Counted from the stretch's first letter, positions 50,637 to 62,768 are shown. The stretch is 64,000 bases of DNA from Oncomelania hupensis (GCA_036898135.1 CM072515.1:52010534-52074533), one strand, 5' to 3'. The notes: a model not told the origin generated them from the sequence alone. Made by a program: numbers and translations.

Positions 50637-51183
50637 AATGTGTATTCACTAAAAACACTGAAGCTTTGTGTAGCCCTATGTTGACATGCATGCCTTTGTA
50701 CCTGCCTTACACGCTCAGCCGTCGACAGTCTCTCATACTCAGACTAAGCTGGACAATGTTCCCAGTTCGCACAGGAACTAGATCAAAGTAATAAAACCGA
50801 ACAAAGCAATGTTGGCAGTTTGTAATAAAACTGAACATAGCAATTTTATGTTCCATTATGCATGCCAAAATATATTTGACGAAACCGATTCTTCAAACAG
50901 TCGGCAAATTTCCGTCTCTCTCTCTTTCCCCCCCCCCCTTCCCTCACCTTCTTCCCCATAAACAAATTAAATTCTTTCAAATACTAAAATATGATTACAT
51001 AATGTTCCATACCATACAAAATGTGTTGACTCTCAAGGTGCACTGAAAAGACGTTCTACCTCGGATTGAGGAATTAGATGGCAACAACGCGTTTCATCGA
51101 AACAATTATATTGCGAATTCAAGAATCACAACTTGTCAACAATTAAACTCCCCGAAAGGAATGATTCAATAACATGTCAGCAA
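50637..51183. other. Unassigned DNA
   Basis: No feature recognised. Confidence 0.4.
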
Positions 51184-51497
51184 GCGTTGTGGCCGAGCGG
51201 TCTAAGACGGGACTAACATGCCTTGTCCAAATGCTAGAAACCAATGGCGCCTGACAGGTGTGGGATCGATCCCGCCATTGGGCGTTATGTTTCTCCGAAT
51301 ATTATTTACGTTCGACTAGCTCGGGCAACGTCTCGGGGGTTTTCTCGAGTTAACTCTGTTTGCTCCCCCAGCAAAAATTTCAAAAATACAATCAATATTA
51401 GAGAGGTTGGGTTTGGGGGCGCCACAGGCTGCGACTACGCCTTCCCCGGGGGAGGCGGCCCAGAATTTCTCGATAAAAAGGGACAATAAAGCGTGAC
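51184..51497 (+). mobile_element. SINE family A, full-length copy
   Basis: Head GCGTTGTGGCCGAGCGGTCT is the closest of all copies to tRNA-Leu. Box B region CTGACAGGTGTGGGATCGAT, core CTCGGGCAACGTCTCGGGGG, and 3' end GGAGGCGGCCCAGAATTTCT plus GGGACAATAAAGC. Best copy for a consensus. Confidence 0.85.
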
Positions 51498-52135
51498 AAA
51501 AACACATTCAAGGAATTACTGAAATTAGACTCAGTAACAATATTCAAAATTTTCTTCTATTACAATAATCAAAAGGAATTAAGAAAAATCAAATAGCTTC
51601 CTTACAGCTTTGGTTACATATCTTCCACAATTTTCCGTCACTGAAATAATCAAATGGAATTTTTGAATCACATAATGCCTCATTGATTAGAATTCAACAA
51701 AAGATTCTTGTCTTTAAAACAAATATCAAATACATTGGCAAAGATGTTTACAGAATGAATATGCCATAGACCAAATTGAATAGAACTTGCAATAGACGCA
51801 TATGCCTCAAGAACATGTGAAGCAATACAGGCGTGAAAAGAAGTTCACCTGTTTGTGTATGGTCTCTTTTGGGAAGGCCTCGTTGTAATAAAATGCCAAC
51901 AATTGTACGAAGTCAACATATCTATTAGTTAAACAATTCAGAGTTAGCATTCGCTTTTCAAAGCTTTTAGTGTGATAAACGAACATTAAAACTAGAGAAT
52001 CTGACATAAACGCTTTCCATACAACTTCCACACATAGACAGTGAATCGACAGCAAGGATGAGTTCAGTAACAGGAGGAGGAGGATTGCAAGGAAGAGGAG
52101 GAGAAGAAGAAGAAGCAAAGTTTAAACAAGAAAGA
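51498..52135. other. Unassigned DNA
   Basis: No feature recognised. Purine-rich near 52073-52115. Confidence 0.4.
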
Positions 52136-52499
52136 TAAGGTCTCAGGTCATCGAGGGTTTTCTCCGGGTACTCCAGCTTCCTCCCTCCATTCAATAATGG
52201 CCCTGGATGCAGCCAATCAAACGTTCCAAAATTATATATATATATATATAAAGATTTTTTGACTTAGCCTGGATGCAGCCAATCAAACGTTTCAAACTTA
52301 AAAATTCGATTTTCTGACTTTAGCGATCTTTTTGTCTTTACACCACACGTTTGTGTGTGATGAATGTGTGCGTGTCGTCTATATAAACAGCTTGTGCAAC
52401 GTAACCATGTGTATATATGTTTGTTACAGACCGCCGCCCTTCCAGTCTGATCTAGGAATAAGGCGCATATATTCGTATATAATAATCCCTTATGATCAA
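52136..52499 (+). mobile_element. SINE family B, head-truncated, with internal duplication
   Basis: Starts in the core (GGTTTTCTCCGGGTACTCCA) and continues to CCGCCGCCCTTCCAGTCTGA. CTGGATGCAGCCAATCAAAC is present twice, at 52205 and 52270, separated by an AT-repeat insert. Confidence 0.7.
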
Positions 52500-52509
52500 A
52501 CTGATGATA

Positions 52510-52564
<55 letters not shown>

Positions 52565-52587
52565 CGATGATGATGATGATGATGATT
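52500..52587. repeat. (GAT)n array
   Basis: Lies at the 3' end of the SINE B copy. Confidence 0.95.
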
Positions 52588-52809
52588 GAATATTGAGGTT
52601 TAACGACTACACCCGCCATTAGTGATATGGCCTACTGGAATAACCACCCTGCCAGAAAAAAGGGGGGAGTACCTAACTAAAAGCCAGAACTACCAGAACA
52701 ATCATACTTCCACAGTGAACAATGGTTACTTTAATCTTGCTCCTCATGGCACTCCAACCTTGGTCATCGGTGTGCTTAGCGAACGTTCTACCACAGAACT
52801 AATGCGGTG

Positions 52810-53034
52810 GAAGAAGAAGAAGAAGAAGAAGAAGAAGAAGAAGAAGAAGAAGAAGAAGAAGAAGAAGAAGAAGAAGAAGAAGAAGAAGAAGAAGAAGAAG
52901 AAGAAGAAGAAGAAGAAGAGGAGGAGGAGGAGGAGGAGGAAAAGGAGGAGGATGAGAAGAAGAAGAAGAAGAAGAAGAAGAAGAAGAAGAAGAAGAAGAA
53001 GAAGAAGAAGAAGAAGAAGAAGAAGAAGAAGAAA
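52810..53034. repeat. (GAA)n-(GGA)n-(GAA)n purine array
   Basis: Two GAA arrays flank a short GGA/GAT segment near 52918-52955. Lys-, Glu- or Leu-rich frames are artefacts. Confidence 0.97.
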
Positions 53035-53549
53035 GTGCCTGGTTAAATTATTGGAAATTGTGTTTCTTGATCGATTTCTTACAAGGTATTTTAACTTCCA
53101 GTCAATCAAATGGTGTCTTATATAGTTTCAAGTAATTTGTTTTTAAATAATATTTATTACGTCTATTACATATTACTTTAAAAAAGTAATGTATTTTTCC
53201 TTCGCGTTTACGTGCATGATCGTTTCCTAAAATTAGTTTAATAAAAAATGCTTTTTTCTTTTGTTGATTTATCCTGCATTTTATCTTCAAATGTTCTTTT
53301 TTTTTAAAATTGATCCCTCTTTGATTACGTTTCTTATTGTTCTTGTTCTCATCCTCCTCCTTCTCCCCCTCCTCATCTTCATCATCATCATCCATCAATT
53401 ACTCTTTCTCGTTCCTCGTTATTGACCTTTCTTTCTTCTTCTCCTCTTCCTTTTTTTTTTAGTCAAATCCTCAGCGCTTCTTCGTCCTCTTATTTGCAGA
53501 GAGATAAGTTATGGACTTTTTTGAGTTTGTTTAGATATTTATCCTTGCG

Positions 53550-53588
<39 letters not shown>

Positions 53589-54434
53589 GTGTGTGTGTAT
53601 GCTTGCGAGCGGTTAGAGCAAGCTTTATGTTTGGTTTTGCGCTATAACAAATAAATTATTATTACATAAATTATTATGCACTATAAGCTGGAGGATCTTT
53701 TCACACGCAAAAAAGCAACCTTGAAATATCAGCCACCCCTCTCTCCTCCCTACCTCACCTTATTTTTCAACCCGTAAATTTTAAATTTGTTGCTTCATAT
53801 TTTATGGTTAAAGTAAGTTGATCCCTACAATGTGAAGAGAGTGAAGAAAGAAAGAGAAGGAAGATTTGTGTACATGCGTTTATGTGGATGGGTGAGTTCC
53901 TGAGTATAAGCAGGATGATCATCGTAGGGGAAATAAAGCAAACGTGAAATACCAATAACTGCAGCAGTTTTTTTTATTCACATGTTTACACTACGTCGTA
54001 TGACCCTAAAAGAGTTGATTAATTCCTGGTACTTCCAGAACATAACAGCAAAGGTCTATCGATCGTTGTTACAATAGCCTCTAGTCCATAGGTGTGGAGT
54101 AAGGGGTCAGGATGGGTTGGTGTCAACCCTTAAAATGTTTCCTTAGTGACAATAATGTTATTCTTTAATGCGTAATAAAGTTGTGGAAATTTGTGCAATA
54201 GTGTGTGTGTGTGTGTGTGTGTTTGTGTGATGTGTGGTTGTGTGTGTTTTTAGTGGTGTGGGTGTAGATGTGGTTGTGAGTGCAAGCGTGGGTAGGCGTG
54301 AGCGTGTGTATTTGGGAGTGAATGTTGACCAAGATATTATTGGTAATATTTTACCCGCGTAGCGCTAATCTCTATCGCCTTCGTGTGATACAACACAACA
54401 CAATGCAATACAACACACTAGTGTACATACAATC
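53035..54434. other. Unassigned DNA with (GT)n runs
   Basis: (GT)n at about 53558-53599 and 54200-54222. No gene seen. Confidence 0.4.
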
Positions 54435-54438
54435 TTAA

Positions 54439-55474
54439 GCCATGGTCACACAGCCATTTACGGCTGAATCACGGCCAAAGCGCGTCCAAAATTTGTTACC
54501 CGTGGAGTGGACGTTGTTGTTCGCGTTGATGTCGAGGTTAAGACGAGCTACGGTCGAGGTATAGACGTGGCAGGACGCGGGGAGAAATCTGAACGGCATC
54601 GGACGCGGCAAAGATCTTGCCTCGGTCACACAGCACTCCACGTCTTAATCACGTACAAAAAGTTCGGAAAATCTGGTGGACGTGGTCGTACGTGGTAATT
54701 TTCGGTCAATTTTGGTTTGGCCGTGCTTTGGACGGGGTATGGCCGTCGGCGGCTGTTCCACTGCTGAAGCACTGGAACCACGTCCAGCCACGTGTAAGCC
54801 TAAAAATAAATTTGCACATGTTCACGAGAGGGAAAAAGGCGACACTGCACGTGCCGAGGTCTAAGAAAATCAGAAGTGATACAGAAGTGATTAGGCAGTG
54901 ATCAGGACGTCTTTCGAACGTGTTCGAGACGTCGTTAGGTAGTGCTATGTACGTGGAAAAATCCATTTGTCAGTGATAAAGCCGCTAAACACACGCTATT
55001 TCCCGTGATTCCAACGCGGTACATGCTTCCAATGACCGTGCTCTGGCCGTGACTGAACGCTAAACTTTCGCGTCTTACCGCGTCTCCCCAAGTTTTAATC
55101 ACTGCCGTTACACGTATTACCACGCGTGTTTCACGTGTGTTGCACGTCTTTACCGCGTGTGTTACCCGTGGTTGTGCGCGGGCTAAAATTTTGAGCAGTT
55201 CAAAACTTTTTGCCGCGTCCGATGCCGTTCAGATTTCTCCCCGCGTCCTGCCACGTCTATACCTCGACCGTAGCTCGTCTTAACCTCGACATCAACGCGA
55301 ACAACAACGTCCACTCCACGGGTAACAAATTTTGGACGCGCTTTGGCCGTGATTCAGCCGTCCAAAGCACCGCCAAACCAAAATTGACCGAAAATTACCA
55401 CGCACGACCACGTCCACCAGATTTTCCGAACTTTGTGTACGTGATTAAGACGTGGAGTGCTGTGTGACCATGGC
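54439..55474. mobile_element. TTAA-flanked foldback DNA transposon with rearranged long arms
   Basis: Both ends are GCCATGGTCACACAGC and are bordered by TTAA (54435-54438, 55475-55478). A block of about 150 bases at 54463-54612 is the apparently perfect reverse complement of 55208-55359. The outer arm 55360-55474 matches 54621-54735 instead, so the left arm has its blocks in swapped order. The body is CpG-rich with many CACGT/ACGTG words. No transposase frame. TTAA target sites suggest a piggyBac- or Kolobok-type non-autonomous element; the superfamily is inference. Confidence 0.75.
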
Positions 55475-55478
55475 TTAA

Positions 55479-55732
55479 TGTACAATAGATTTTAATTCTA
55501 CTCAAGAACTCTCAAAACTTCTCTCTGCCTATATTTCTCACAGTGAGATAAAACAATTTTCGTGTATTTCGTATCTTTATACATATTTTCAAGGTTGTTT
55601 TAAATGCGTATGTACCTCTTCTAGTCTTCCTTGGTTACTTCTTTTTTTCATTGCTGCACTTATTTCTCATTTAAAATTAAACATGCTCCTCTGGGTTTTT
55701 TCCCCCAAACAGTTCCTTATATTGTGTTTATT
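55479..55732. other. Unassigned DNA
   Basis: No feature recognised. Confidence 0.4.
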
Positions 55733-55812
<80 letters not shown>

Positions 55813-55822
55813 TTCTCTCTCT
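55733..55822. repeat. (CT)n array
   Basis: Dinucleotide array with two interruptions, adjoining an RTE fragment. Confidence 0.95.
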
Positions 55823-55837
55823 GTGTTTCCGTTTTGT

Positions 55838-56100
55838 AGACCACTGTGAGCATGTCGTCGTGTTGTCCAATGGCTTGTGTGATGGTCTGTCGGACTTCGT
55901 CGTATGCGATGTGCTGGGTATAGAAAATGTCCACAAGTCGTGTGTAGCACCTTATCTCTATGCTTTGTATTCTTCGTTGTAAGTGTGGTGTGAGGGTCCC
56001 TGTTTCGCAAGCGTATATGAAGATGGAGATGACAAGGATGCGCAGTGCTAACTGATGGTCTTATCTTTCCAAATGAGCTTCAACCCTGTCAAGGCAGCAT
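55838..56100 (-). pseudogene. RTE-like LINE fragment
   Basis: The - strand carries IQSIEIRCYTRL-like, YTQHIAYDEVRQTITQAIGQ and HDDMLTVV blocks, with a deletion in the thumb part. It is a short dead copy. Confidence 0.7.
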
Positions 56101-56139
56101 AATGGATGATTAAATAAACTGCATTGACAGTTCTATGAT

Positions 56140-56152
56140 GATGATGGTAATT

Positions 56153-56226
<74 letters not shown>

Positions 56227-56235
56227 AATAATGAT
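56140..56235. repeat. (GAT)n array
   Basis: Ends directly at the start of the RTE segment at 56238. Confidence 0.95.
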
Positions 56236-56237
56236 GA

Positions 56238-57290
56238 TGTTTTCATAGGAACATGGAATGCCAGGACCCTAATTGCTGATGGAAAATTAGAAGACTGGCC
56301 CACGCGCGAGCTGGACCACTATCGATGGATCAGTTTAGGTATCAGCGAACTGCGTTGGAAAGGCTTAGGTGAAACAACGATTGACAAAGGCGAATGATAC
56401 AACAATCTGATACTGCTAAACACCCTTGGTCTCCACAACAAATCCAGACAACGGACCTGGCACAGTCCCAGCGGGGAGCATCACAACCAGATTGACTACA
56501 TCGTGGTGATGACAAGCTTCATATCAAGCGTCAACATTGGCAGGATACGCACTTTTCCATGAACAGACATCGGAAGTGACCACGATCTCGTGATTATGTT
56601 TTTCCGGCTTTACTTGAAGAGATTAAACACAGCAAAGTGCAACTGACAGAAGTTCGACCTAGACAAACTGCAATCAGTACAACTTATGTTAATCTGATGA
56701 ATAAAACTTGATGCAACAACAACAAAAAATTGCAAGACCCGGAGGTGGCTGAAATATTCCAAGCCACAGCTGGAGGGAAATTTGCACCACTGCTCATTTT
56801 GGGAGCTGGTGAAGTTGACGTCAACACCATGACCACTACCCTCATCTCAGCTGTGACAGATGCCGCCACTGAGATCCTTGGCAAGCACCGTCCAAAGAAG
56901 AAGCCATGGATCACACCTGAACCTTTGGACCTGGGTGACAAACGAAGAGCGAAGAAAAAGAATAAGAACACCTCACAGGAAGCTAATGCCTGCCGGAAAA
57001 TCAATAATGCCATCCGAAAAGGCATGCGAACAGCAAAGGAGAATTGAAAGAAGGTCAATGCAAGGAACAGAGAACAGTCTGAACAAGTACACCAGTCAGA
57101 AGGCCTACAAGACGGTGAAGCAGCTGACAAGTGTTAAACAACTCAAGGTCTCCACTATCCAAAGCCAGTCTGGCATACGCCTTGCAGAAGAACAAGACGT
57201 CTTGGATAGAGGGACAGAGCACTGCTCTGACCTTTACAACCACACACCAAACGGAGACACATGAGTTCTAGTATGTCCCGAGAACAGAGA
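56238..57290 (+). pseudogene. RTE-like LINE, endonuclease and linker part (5' half)
   Basis: Begins VFIGTWNARTL and LGISELRWKGLGETTI, then jumps by deletion to RTWHSPSGEHHNQIDYIVV and DIGSDHDLVI, the catalytic end of an apurinic-like endonuclease. The linker AEIFQATAGGKFAPLL and KKKPWITPEPLDLGDKR follows, and the piece ends at CPENREEE. Stops and frameshifts are present. The remaining RT lies at 57905-58675, beyond an inserted family D repeat. Confidence 0.8.
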
Positions 57291-57296
57291 AGAAGA

Positions 57297-57899
57297 AGAT
57301 AGTTAGTTAGTTAGTTATTCATTGCTTACAGGGTCCAGCGGACTGCAAAGAGTCGTATCAGGACCACAAAATCAAGACCACAACTTGACTGAAAGAGGAC
57401 TAACCCCTGATCCGCATAAAAGATCTGCCGAAACAACCCTAGTGGTAACACTGAAGGCACTCCACCAACCGGGCACTTTACAATAAAGACATCCCACGCT
57501 GAATCTATACTCTAATTTATGGAACCCCCGTTTACAAAAACAGAATACAAACATCATTATAAAATATCAACAAAACGCATACATATAAAATGACTACAAT
57601 GCCAAATAATAACATCATAGGAAGCCCAAGTGACAATTTGGCAGAAAGCGTCCAATATTCCAAAGTTGACCCAACAGACCTCGCACACAAATGAGGAGTT
57701 TTGTCGCGGAAGAGTTTTCAAGAAAAAAGGTAGGTGACTGGTCTAGCGAAGAAGAAGAATCTAGTATAGTCGATTGATAGAACAGATTAGGAATGGAAAA
57801 TAACAAAGGAGAAAGACTGCGACAGTGGGAATTTAAAGCACTACATTTCCAAAAAGTGGGGATATTATTTATACTGCAATAATCCCCGGCAACCCCACG
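57297..57899 (-). mobile_element. Family D repeat inserted in the RTE copy
   Basis: A full copy with the TATA block (GCAGTATAAATAATATCCCC in sense) and a (CTAA)n tail at 57297-57310. Flanking GAAGAAGAAGA on both sides (near 57288 and 57908) may be the target duplication. It lies where the host RTE has lost its RT palm. Confidence 0.8.
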
Positions 57900-57904
57900 G
57901 AGGG

Positions 57905-58675
57905 AAAGAAGAAGAAGAGGAACAAGAACTTGAACAGCTGGTCCAGAGGCTTGACACCACCTGCAGACCCTATGTAATGGAAATAAGTGCCGGGAAGGCC
58001 AAAATGATGACCAACTACACCAATGGCATCAACACGGACATCAAAGTCCAACGTCAATTCATCAACACGGTGCATAGCTTGAAATATCCAGAAGCAATTG
58101 TACCAGACAATGGGTCGCGACAGGAAGTCATCTCCAGAATTGCACAAACAACTGCTGCCCTGATAAAGGTTGAAGCCTTTCTGGAAAGACATGACCATCA
58201 GTCTACATTCCAAAGTAAGGCTGCTGCGCTCCCTTGTCATCTTCATCTTCCAGATCCAGTACGCTTGCGAAACACAGACCTACAAAAAAAGCATGGAGAT
58301 GAGGTGCTACAGAAGACTTCTGGGCATTGTTTTATACCCAGCACATCACCAACGACGAAGTGCGACAGACAATCACACAAGCCCTTGGACAACACAATGA
58401 CATGCTCGCAATGGTGAAGAGATGGAAACTCCGATGGTATGACCATTTCACCAGACCACCTGGTCTTGCAGAAAGGCCATCCTGCAAGGCACGGTGCAAG
58501 GAGGCAGAAGAAGAGAGATACAGAAAGAGAGTTGGGATGACAACATTCGGGAATGAACTGGCTTGACAAAGCGAAGCTATAAGGGTTGCTGAAGACAGAG
58601 AAAGACGGGAGTGCGCTGGTTAAACGATCATCTGTGGTGGTCCAACGACTTTCGTTACGGCATAGGACAGGATAG
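57905..58675 (+). pseudogene. RTE-like LINE, 3' half
   Basis: Continues with EQELEQLVQRLDTTCRPYVM, NGINTDIKVQ, VISRIAQTTAAL, then after frameshifts EMRCYRRLLGI, NDEVRQTITQALGQH and the 3' end. The final bases TTACGGCATAGGACAGGATA show the family tail in an early form of GATA-type units. Confidence 0.8.
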
Positions 58676-58764
58676 GATTGACAGTTCTGTGGCAATTTTT
58701 TTAATTACATCACAAGCCAACTGCTTTTACTTCAATGAGTGAATGGATGAATTTCTCTGGATGA

Positions 58765-59129
<365 letters not shown>

Positions 59130-59375
59130 TCAAAATTACCAACTTATTTGATCTAGGTTTTGTTCGGATAATTGTTAGTTTGAATTATTGTTTCGTTTCA
59201 AACTTCATTATTACCGCCTAGGTAGTTCAATTGTTTTCAAAGGGCGGTTCACCCTCTAGGATTTATCAACGTAATTTGTTGGTATCTCCATCATTTTTTA
59301 TTCTTTACTGTCCTACGGTGTTTTGTCCCCCATTTAAAATTCATTATTTCTGCCTGCATATTTTCTTTCCAATGT

Positions 59376-59522
59376 TTTTGTTTAATGTTGTCCCTCTTTA
59401 AATTACTTACTTACATATTGGTGTCCCAATTTGTCTCTGATGACATTTTTGTTTAATGTTGTCCCTCTTTAAATTATTTACTTACATATAGGTGTCCCAA
59501 TTTGTCAATGATGACATTTTTG
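59376..59522. repeat. Tandem duplication, about 75-bp unit
   Basis: TTTTTGTTTAATGTTGTCCC, ACTTACATAT and GGTGTCCCAATTTGTC blocks occur twice in a row with a few substitutions. Confidence 0.9.
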
Positions 59523-61256
59523 TTCGTGCGCTGCAATTGTACGGGCACAATTTTGGAGCCATTTCATAAATACCCACGCTACCTCTTTCCTGCGTGTTTG
59601 CTTTGAAATATATTGCTATGAAATTTAGAGAAGAATGCATTGTGGTTTATTTTAAAAAGAAATGTTTTGTCACGTACAGCCAGCTACGCCTCTCAAACCC
59701 TCCCACCAAAAACCCCTCGCCGTCACCTCCTCCATCTACCCTCTCTTTCATGCGACCCTTTCCCCTCTTCCCCTTACCCTGTGGACAAAAATCCCCTGCC
59801 TATATCTTTCTATGCAGAGAAGAGTGGCACGTTAAGGACATCCCTTCTCTCATGGCCTGTTTTGTGAGGGTTGCATACATTTTTATTACCTTTTTTTTTT
59901 TATCCCGCACTCATCCACAATCCCCAAAATTAATTCCAATTGCTGCTCAGCTTTTCCGAAAATAAAGCAGTCTACGTGAGGGGAGATAACGCCGGTGGAT
60001 ATTTCTCGTGGAAAAAAAACAACAACAAAAAACTCCCTTTCATGCTCATCCTTCTTAACAAGCCCATCCATCATGCAGTTTTCAAATCAGCTCATTTCCT
60101 TCCTTAAGGTCTGAAAGGCCGAGGTTCTCTTCCCTTAAATCAAGCATTATGTGCAGATTTATAACCCATCACGAACGGATCTCTCCTTTTTAGCGCCCAT
60201 TTAAACTTAAATGAATATAGTCCGAAAATATGGCTTCCTTTTAATTCATATTTAGACCCCATTGTTGCATAATATAATAAGCCAGGGCCCGCTTCTGGAA
60301 AATTCGCTGATTTTAATGAAAATGTGCATTGGATCAGCTTCGCCTCTTTCCCCCTACAATCTTCTAATGATTTATTGTTGACCTACAGCGCTTTCCGCTG
60401 GACCCTATACACAATAACTAACTAAAATATAGCGCTTTCCCTGCTCAATGCACTGGCCGATACAAGGTTTTATTTAAACAGCCTATGCGTCAACTTGCTG
60501 CCTTAGCGCGCGTGGTCTAACGCTCCAGACAACTGCGCACAATTCTCGCCAAAGCGGTTGTATACATGTCATGATGTGTGTTGGGGGAGGGGGGAGGAGA
60601 GAGAGGGAGAAGAGGGGGTGTGAAGGGACTTATTGCCTGCTGGGTGTGTTCATGAGCGTCAGGATCTATGTGTTGGAATGCATGCGAGGACAGACTAAGT
60701 GTATACTCTTATCAGAATGAGTAGTGATTATTTAAGTGCTGAATGTCTCACAGCAAACCACGGCTCTAGTACTTACATTATGGCTTTATTTCCTAGTCTG
60801 TTTTTTTTAATGTTAAACGATCAAAACCCCATCACATAAAGGTCAGCACGTATGCCCATGCTCTTTCCTCTCTTCAAACTGACACATGTGGATACACACA
60901 GACACACAACTCTTAACGTTCCAGTCGAAGTGGTCTATTTATATATTAGTGTGTTTATGTTTGAGTCTTTTTTTTCTTTAGTATATGTATTAGTATATTT
61001 ATTTATTAGTATACTTTTTTCAATTATTTGTATTATTATTATTTATAAAAGGTGCAAAATTATTATTCGCAGGACTACATAAAAGACGAGAAGCCTATTA
61101 GAGAGTGAAATATGTGCATCGTTAAGTCTGTCACCTGCCCTTTTGCAAAAAAAAAATGACCAGGATTTTACGTGCCATTGTGGAGACAAAAAAACAACAC
61201 GTAAACCACCGAATAAAAGTCATCGCCGACAACAGACTGCTGTGAGAATAAACACG
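59523..61256. other. Unassigned DNA with family D and E fragments
   Basis: Bases 60390-60424 (CCGCTGGACCCTATACACAA and CTAACTAA) match the 3' end and tail of family D in + orientation. Bases 60637-60730 are a family E copy. No gene seen. Confidence 0.45.
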
Positions 61257-61291
61257 GGGTGTCGGATAGCGCAGTGGTTGGAGCACTCGTT
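61257..61291 (+). repeat. tRNA-like SINE head fragment
   Basis: GTCGGATAGCGCAGTGGTTG resembles box A. The sequence is cut after 61291 by the tail of the opposite-strand SINE. Confidence 0.5.
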
Positions 61292-61487
61292 GTTGTTGTT
61301 TGTAGATTATAGTCACACGACACTTTCGCATATAGGTGACTACTGGACCGATTTATACTGACACCAGCGGGCCAGTTGTTGGTAAAGGGGAAAATAATAT
61401 GATCACACGTTGAACAATCCGGGATTCGAACCAGCGACCTTTCGGTTACTAGCAAGACGCTCTTACCAACTGAGCTACCCGGCCCCA
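61292..61487 (-). mobile_element. tRNA-derived SINE with (CAA)n tail
   Basis: On the - strand GGGTAGCTCAGTTGGTAAGA (box A) and GGTCGCTGGTTCGAATCCCG (box B) are close to a tRNA-Thr-like head with loop CTAGTAA. The anticodon and T stems do not pair well, so it is not a working tRNA. The tail is (CAA)n at 61292-61305. It is inserted in the + strand head at 61257. Confidence 0.65.
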
Positions 61488-61530
61488 CTGTGTCGCAAGT
61501 TATGCACCTTCCAGTGCGGTTAGCACTTGG

Positions 61531-62107
61531 ATTGATTGATTGATTGATTGTTGCTTTAGGTCCAGCGGACTCTTCCGAGCCAAATCAGGACCGGACAACC
61601 CCCGATCCGCATAAAAGATCTGCCGAAACAACCCTAGTGGGAAAATTGAATGCCCTCCACCGGCCAGTCACTTTACAATAAGACATCCCACGCAGGGGAC
61701 GGCTGAGGCTTTACCCCAACTACTCGAACCCCCGGTTACAAAACCAAAATAGAATACAAACATCATTATAAATTATCAACAAAACATATACATATAAAAT
61801 GCCTATATTGCTAAATAATAACATCATAGGAAGCCCTAGTGACCACCCGGCAGAAAGCGTTCAACACTCCCAAGCTGATCCAACAGACCTCATACACAAA
61901 CAAGGAGTCTTGTTCAGGAAGAGTTTTCAAGAAAAAAGGTAGGCCACTGATCCAGCGAAGAAGAAGATAGTATAGCAGAGTGATAGGACAGAGCAGGAAC
62001 GGGAAAGAGTAAATGAGGAAGACAGCGACAGTGGGAATTTAAAGCACTAAATTTCCATAAAGTGGGGATACTATTTATACTGAAACCCCCGGCACTCCAA
62101 CGGGGGG
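61531..62107 (-). mobile_element. Family D repeat, full copy
   Basis: Sense (-) start with CAGTATAAATAGTATCCCC near the 5' end, and 3' end GAGTCCGCTGGACCTAAAGC followed by a (CAAT)n tail. Most similar to the 18092 copy over its whole length. Confidence 0.8.
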
Positions 62108-62137
62108 AACTGTTGCCGCAGTGAATCGGTCATGCCT

Positions 62138-62460
62138 ATAAAGGAAAGACAGGTTTTCAACTGGGGCTTTCACTTTTCCCTTTATAGGTTAGAACAATCT
62201 ACAGTGGCAAGATTGCTCATGACCCCAACGGGTGGTTAGCACTTGGATGAGTGACCGCAAAACGTGAAGCGACAAAGAACAACGCCCCCAGTTGACTCAA
62301 CTGTGACTGAGTACCTACTCTCTTAAGGGTGGGGAAGGTAAAGCAGCGAGGGAGAGAGATGGGCATCACCCTCATTACGCTGGCCCAAGATAAGTGTGAT
62401 CTCCAACATCACGCTCCCCTACGTCCACAATGCCATGGGACTACCTTTACCTACCTTTTT
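62138..62460 (+). mobile_element. 5S rRNA-like SINE copy with a foldback 5' part
   Basis: GTTAGCACTTGGATGAGTGA matches the 5S-like region of the 41246 copy, and GGGGAAGGTAAAGCAGCGAG, CCTCATTACGCTGGCCCAAG and ACTACCTTTACC match its 3' body. Upstream, 62135-62147 and 62174-62188 form an imperfect palindrome around CCTATAAAGG. Confidence 0.6.
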
Positions 62461-62512
62461 ACCTACTTCCACCCACCCACGTACCTCCCCGTTATCTGCA
62501 AGATCTAATTTT

Positions 62513-62768
62513 TTGTCAGCAAAATATTAACTTCTTTATCAGCAAAATATTAACTTCTTTATCAGCAAGATACTAACTTCTTTATCAGCAAGATACTAAC
62601 TTCTTTATTAGAAAGATACTAACTTCGTTATCAGCAAGATACTAACTTCGTTATCAGCAAGATACTAATTTCCTTATCAGCAAGATACTAACTTCTTTAA
62701 CAGCAAGATACTAACTTCTTTATCAGCAAGATACTAACTTCTTTATCAGCAAGATACTAACTTCTTTC
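62513..62768 (+). repeat. 23-bp minisatellite, about 11 copies
   Basis: Unit TTATCAGCAAGATACTAACT plus TCT, with most copies differing at one or two bases. The first two copies carry AAAATATTAAC in place of AAGATACTAAC. Confidence 0.95.

Noticed and set aside
61405..61487. Functional tRNA-Thr gene on the - strand
   Set aside because: Boxes A and B are present and the loop could read AGT, but anticodon, T and acceptor stems do not pair. It continues into a SINE body and (CAA)n tail.
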